DNA from: Candidatus Eiseniibacteriota bacterium | Lineage (GTDB): Bacteria > Joyebacterota > Joyebacteria > Joyebacterales > Joyebacteraceae | Reading direction: 5' to 3' | Length of the DNA: 26,180 nucleotides | Assembly (NCBI GenBank): GCA_030639555.1 | Contig: DAOWCM010000005.1 | Location: 1 to 26,180, forward strand | Part shown: positions 23,505-26,180 of the stretch, piece after piece | How the letters are laid out: every line of letters starts with the position of its first letter | How positions within the stretch are numbered: position 1 is the first letter of the stretch | The notes under the pieces: generated by a model | Seen by the model: the letters and a program-made list of their open reading frames with translations, nothing else | The model's database searches: none | Told to the model about the DNA's origin: nothing | Translations under genes and position numbers: made by a program

Positions 23505-24812
23505 CTACTCTTCCAGGTAGAGCTGGATCTGCGATGCAAGCAGGTTCGTGTCTATGGGCTTCGTAATGTAGCCGCGGCAACCTACGCGGGCCAGCTCTTC
23601 GATGTTGCCAGGCACATCCCATGGGGTCAGCGCGACCACGGGGACGTCCTTCATCTCCTCCATTTGGACAATCTGTCTCGTCGCCTCGAGCCCGCTCATA
23701 CCGGCGAGCTGCAGGTCGATTATCACAAGATCCGGGTGCGTCGTCTTCGCCAGAGACACTGCCAGTTCCCCGTTGGAGGCCTCAAGGACTTCGTAGCCGC
23801 TCGCCCGGAGAACCAGCGATGCGATGCTGCGGTCGTAGTCATCATCTTCGACGAGGAGGATCCTGCTGGTCGTGACCGCCTCCGACTCGAAGCTGTCATC
23901 GCTCTCGGAGAACGCGACAACACAGCAATTGCGACCTGCCGACTTCGCCCGGAATACCGCAGAATCGACCATCCGCAGGAGGGTGGCAGAGTCGTTGGCG
24001 TGATCGGGATACGTGGCGACTCCACAGCTGACGGTGACGGCGGACTCTCCTTCGCCACGGCACGTCCCGCAGTCCTCAAAGGCCCGGCGCAGCCGCTCGG
24101 CCAGCGCCAGCGCCTCCTTGCCAGTGGACTCGGGGAGTATGACAACGAACTTCTCGCCTCCGTACCGCGCCACGATGTCGCAGGATCGAGTGCTCGACAG
24201 CAGCACGTCGGCGAGGACCTTCAGCACACCGTCGCCGGCCTGATGCCCATGCGTCGCGTTGACACGTTTGAATTCGTCTATGTCGACCATGACGCACGAG
24301 ACCTTACGACCATACCTTCGTGCCCGTTCAATCTCCACCTCAAGGCGCTCGTCGAAGTACCGCCTGTTGTAGACCCTGGTGAGCTGGTCCCGCTTCGCCG
24401 CCGCTGACTCCTGGTGCGAGTCGGACGCAACCCTCAGCATAGCGCGCACGCGGGTGAGGAGTTTCTCCTGGCCTGTCGATTCGTCAATCCAGTCCAGACT
24501 ACACTCGCTCCGGATGAACCCGGTCATTCTGTCTCCGTCCTTCGTCAGCACGAGCGTCGGCGCGGGCACCTCGCTCTCGGAGCACAGCTCCACCATCTTC
24601 GCCTGCTCGTCGGGGTTCATACCCTCGAGGCTGACCACCATAAGGTCGGGATGCTCTTCCGCGGCCATCTCGACGAGCTTGCTGGCTTCCTTGTACCGGA
24701 TCAGATCGTAGCCGGAGTCAACGAGCCACCGGGCGAGGCGCTCTCCCGCACGGTCGTCCGGCGCGACGACCAGTATCCTCTGGCGGATTGACGAAGAGGC
24801 GCTGTCTGTCAT
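23505..24812 (-). CDS. Response regulator with REC-GGDEF-REC layout
   Basis: The 435-residue protein has an N-terminal receiver-like domain (about 11-128) in which the phosphoacceptor Asp is replaced by Ser61 (D-L-M-V-V-S-L). A diguanylate cyclase domain spans about 140-300, and a complete C-terminal receiver spans 316-435 (E-D-D at 322-324, Asp366, Lys418). The cyclase keeps the metal Asp in V-D-I-D-E-F-K and the inhibitory site RxxD (R209-S-C-D212), but its signature is G-G-E-K-F (218-222), with Lys in the fourth position where Glu is normal. It may bind c-di-GMP or make it weakly. It is probably soluble: there is no signal peptide or membrane helix. The ATG has GAGGAT six bases upstream. 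No kinase gene is nearby. Confidence 0.9.
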   Translation of the reverse strand: MTDSASSSIRQRILVVAPDDRAGERLARWLVDSGYDLIRYKEASKLVEMAAEEHPDLMVVSLEGMNPDEQAKMVELCSESEVPAPTLVLTKDGDRMTGFIRSECSLDWIDESTGQEKLLTRVRAMLRVASDSHQESAAAKRDQLTRVYNRRYFDERLEVEIERARRYGRKVSCVMVDIDEFKRVNATHGHQAGDGVLKVLADVLLSSTRSCDIVARYGGEKFVVILPESTGKEALALAERLRRAFEDCGTCRGEGESAVTVSCGVATYPDHANDSATLLRMVDSAVFRAKSAGRNCCVVAFSESDDSFESEAVTTSRILLVEDDDYDRSIASLVLRASGYEVLEASNGELAVSLAKTTHPDLVIIDLQLAGMSGLEATRQIVQMEEMKDVPVVALTPWDVPGNIEELARVGCRGYITKPIDTNLLASQIQLYLEE

Positions 24813-25066
24813 GTCGTATCCTCAGTTGAGACGCCGCGCAAGAGACACCGCGGCAACGCTCGCCCGTCTCATGACGAACGAGTCGGCGTGCCGGTCGAAG
24901 TCTACATACCGTGAGTTTAGCAAGGTGTGTGCCACCATGGGGCCACGAGGAATCCGCCGGCGGCCCTAGGGGCGAGGGCCGGGATAGGACTGGTCGCTGG
25001 CTCATCTGGTGGTTGCGGGTCCCGAAATGGAGGGCGGAGCGGGGCCAGCAGGCCCGCTCCGCCCTC
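24813..25066 (-). terminator. Gene-free region with a strong hairpin at 25030-25066
   Basis: About 300 bases between the response-regulator start and the broken gene at 25121-25403 hold no gene I can support. The main structure is GAGGGCGGAGCGGG paired with CCCGCTCCGCCCTC around a loop centred on AGCA (25030-25066). One extra G gives a bulge near the loop. On the minus strand it is followed by CATTTCGGG. It is the likely terminator of the broken secreted-protein gene and would keep it apart from the response-regulator promoter, which I could not locate. Confidence 0.55.
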
Positions 25067-25120
25067 GTCCGTGCAAAAGGCAGTCAGTAACGCTCTTCCT
25101 GCATGCCTTACCCAACCACC

Positions 25121-25403
25121 CTATTCGAGGTAGACAGGCGTCACGATTACCCTTCTGTTCTGACTTCTGTTGGCCTCACTGTCGCTCGGCATCACCGTGG
25201 CGATAGGCGAGCTTGACCGACACCTTCTCGGTCACGGGCTTCTCCATCCTGCAGACCAGAGGTGAGCTCCATGTCCTCGTAACTCTCCTCGCGCCCCTGG
25301 GCTGCGTGACGCCGATCGCCGTGTCGTCGACCCACGCCTGTCCGCTTGCGGCACCGACGAAGAGGAGCGGCAGCACGATGGCCAAGATCGCTACACGGTA
25401 CAT
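25121..25403 (-). pseudogene. Broken secreted-protein gene with a possible OmpA-like end
   Basis: On the minus strand, a strong GGGAGGT site precedes ATG 25403 and a clean signal peptide (M-Y-R-V-A-I-L-A-I-V-L-P-L-L-F-V-G-A-A-S-G, then Q-A-W). The frame runs to a stop at 25176, giving 75 residues. Its last part (E-K-P-V-T-E-K-V-S-V-K-L-A-Y-R) looks coding. The adjoining sequence continues in another frame as E-A-N-R-S-Q-N-R-R-V-I-V-T-P-V-Y-L-E and stops at 25121; the R-x-x-N-R-R-V pattern recalls the end of OmpA-like domains. Between them a third frame (E-E-S-Y-E-D-M-E-L) also looks protein-like. The parts suggest one gene broken by small indels. The alternative is a real 75-residue secreted peptide ending at 25176. 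Confidence 0.45.
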
Positions 25404-25626
25404 CCCCACCTCCCTGGTGTGCAGACCCCCACGTTATTGGAGTCCCATCAAAGCAGGGATTGACCTCTACGATTTCCTCTCTCAAGACAAGGGACAACTG
25501 CCCTCGCCGAGGGACACGCTCTCTTGCTCCGACGCGGCAGTTCTGACACAATCCTACCCGCGCGCTCACACTGCGGCGCCCGCGACAACCGCGAGCACTG
25601 ACGACGCCGAATAGCCGGAGGAATCT

Positions 25627-25989
25627 ATGTTGACGAAGGACATCGCGCACCTGACACCCATCCCCGTGGCCGACCACTCCATGCTGCGGGAGATCCTGCA
25701 CCCGGAGAGAGACCCCGTGAGCATCCGCTACAGCCTGGCCCACGCGGTCGTCCACGGAGGAGGGGCCTCGCTCAGACACCGCCTGGCCTCGGTTGAGGTG
25801 TACCACTTCCTCACCGGAACGGGCGTCATGCACGTCGACGAGGAGTCCGCGGCCGTGGGGCCAGGCCGGACAGTCGTGGTTCCCGCGGGTGCAACGCAGT
25901 GGGTTTGTAACACCGAAGACCACGACCTCGAATTCCTTTGCATAGTCGACCCCGCATGGCGAGAAGAGGATGAGGAGTTTTCATGGTAG
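25627..25989 (+). CDS. Single-domain cupin protein
   Basis: This 120-residue protein is one small cupin barrel. Motif 1 spans H51-R-L-A-S-V-E57-V-Y-H and F-L-T-G-T-G; motif 2 spans G-P-G-R-T-V-V-V-P-A-G-A-T-Q91-W-V-C-N. The usual second His of motif 1 is Leu53 and the His of motif 2 is Gln91, so a metal, if bound, would use His51, Glu57 and Gln91. This pattern, with the end F-L-C-I-V-D-P-A-W, is a recurring cupin subgroup in bacteria and archaea whose substrate I cannot name. The ATG at 25627 has GGAGGA five bases upstream. It is a lone plus-strand gene, divergent from the broken secreted-protein gene; the 223-base gap holds no clear promoter. Confidence 0.88.
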   Translation: MLTKDIAHLTPIPVADHSMLREILHPERDPVSIRYSLAHAVVHGGGASLRHRLASVEVYHFLTGTGVMHVDEESAAVGPGRTVVVPAGATQWVCNTEDHDLEFLCIVDPAWREEDEEFSW

Positions 25990-26095
25990 CCCCGGGGGCA
26001 AATGTAGGCCCGCAACTCGCTGTGTGTCCTGTAGTTAGGCCAACCACTACCCCGGAGTGGCCCGAATATTGCGCTACGGTAGGTACATTTTGTGC

Positions 26096-26123
26096 TTGGC
26101 AGGAATCGGGGCTGTGCTAGAGT
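26096..26123 (+). promoter_or_regulatory. Extended -10 promoter near the right edge
   Basis: TTGGCA at 26096-26101 (5 of 6 to -35 consensus) is followed after 16 bases by TAGAGT at 26118-26123 (4 of 6 to -10). TGC directly before the -10 makes it an extended -10 element. Transcription would start near 26130 and run off the window. A CGGGGC/GCCCCG inverted repeat flanks the -10. No coding start follows in the remaining 57 bases. Confidence 0.45.
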
Positions 26124-26164
26124 GTGCCCCGTTTGGAGTTGGTGAGTTCTAGCTGGTCATGCGA

Positions 26165-26180
26165 GCTCTGAAATGACAAC
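26165..26180 (+). promoter_or_regulatory. boxA-like leader element at the window end
   Basis: GCTCTGAAATGACAAC resembles the boxA/leader sequences (GCTCTTTRACAA type) found upstream of 16S or 23S rRNA genes. It lies about 35 bases after the predicted start site of the extended -10 promoter. The two together suggest an rRNA operon just beyond the edge; no rRNA base is inside the window. Confidence 0.25.

Noticed and set aside
23247..24407. 386-codon plus-strand frame opposite the response regulator
   Set aside because: It covers an intergenic gap and the antisense of the GGDEF gene, without motifs.
25192..25923. 243-codon minus-strand frame opposite the cupin
   Set aside because: Most of it is the shadow of the cupin; only its last piece overlaps the broken secreted-protein gene and may be one of its shifted frames.
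1..26180. CRISPR arrays, tRNA genes, transposases, integrases, phage or plasmid genes
   Set aside because: I saw no regularly spaced repeats, no cloverleaf with the expected T-loop, and no mobile-element proteins. A tRNA scan could still find something missed by eye.

Overview
The window is GC-rich DNA of a Gram-negative (diderm) bacterium with no mobile-element signature. Evidence for two membranes is the set of SurA/PpiC-type periplasmic foldases, at least four lipoproteins with clear lipoboxes, secreted proteins with signal peptides, and a secreted peptidase ending in an FlgD-like Ig domain plus a T9SS-like tail. This mix (MoxR/DUF58/BatA cluster, Cys-rich beta-helix protein, FlgD-like tails) fits an uncultivated lineage of the FCB superphylum such as Eisenbacteria, Krumholzibacteria or Latescibacteria. 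That placement is inference from gene style, not from a marker tree.

Left half, all on the minus strand and read from right to left: a MoxR AAA+ ATPase (12466-11456), a DUF58 protein (11335-10436), a BatA-like membrane protein with a VWA domain (10341-8200), the transcription-repair coupling factor Mfd (8096-4680), three successive parvulin-type foldases (two lipoproteins and one SurA-like protein), and an RqcP/YabO-type S4 protein (369-103). The last two overlap by ATGA. A hairpin at 83-102 closes the run. A second hairpin after mfd suggests that the foldase genes may be partly uncoupled from it. The block joins envelope stress and folding functions to transcription-coupled repair and ribosome rescue.

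Middle: two adjacent minus-strand secreted proteins, a Cys-laddered beta-helix protein (14412-12709) and a small Cys-rich protein (15028-14450), look unrelated but end in the same C-terminal tail, of the form PVE-xxx-W-xx-(I/V)-K-x-(M/L)-Y-R. A frameshifted relic carrying the same tail lies just upstream (15156-15063). This is the best candidate in the window for an undescribed sorting or anchoring signal. A large plus-strand M28 aminopeptidase (15361-18474) is divergent from it.

Right half: a two-gene plus-strand unit with a good promoter (DUF364-like Rossmann protein, then a LysA-fold PLP decarboxylase that probably starts at CTG) suggests a small amino-acid-derived pathway. A lipoprotein gene follows. 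Convergent to it are a second lipoprotein and a REC-GGDEF-REC protein with a degenerate first receiver and an unusual GGEKF signature. Next come a broken secreted-protein gene with a possible OmpA-like end (25403-25121) and a cupin (25627-25989). The window ends in an extended -10 promoter and a boxA-like leader that may precede an rRNA operon.
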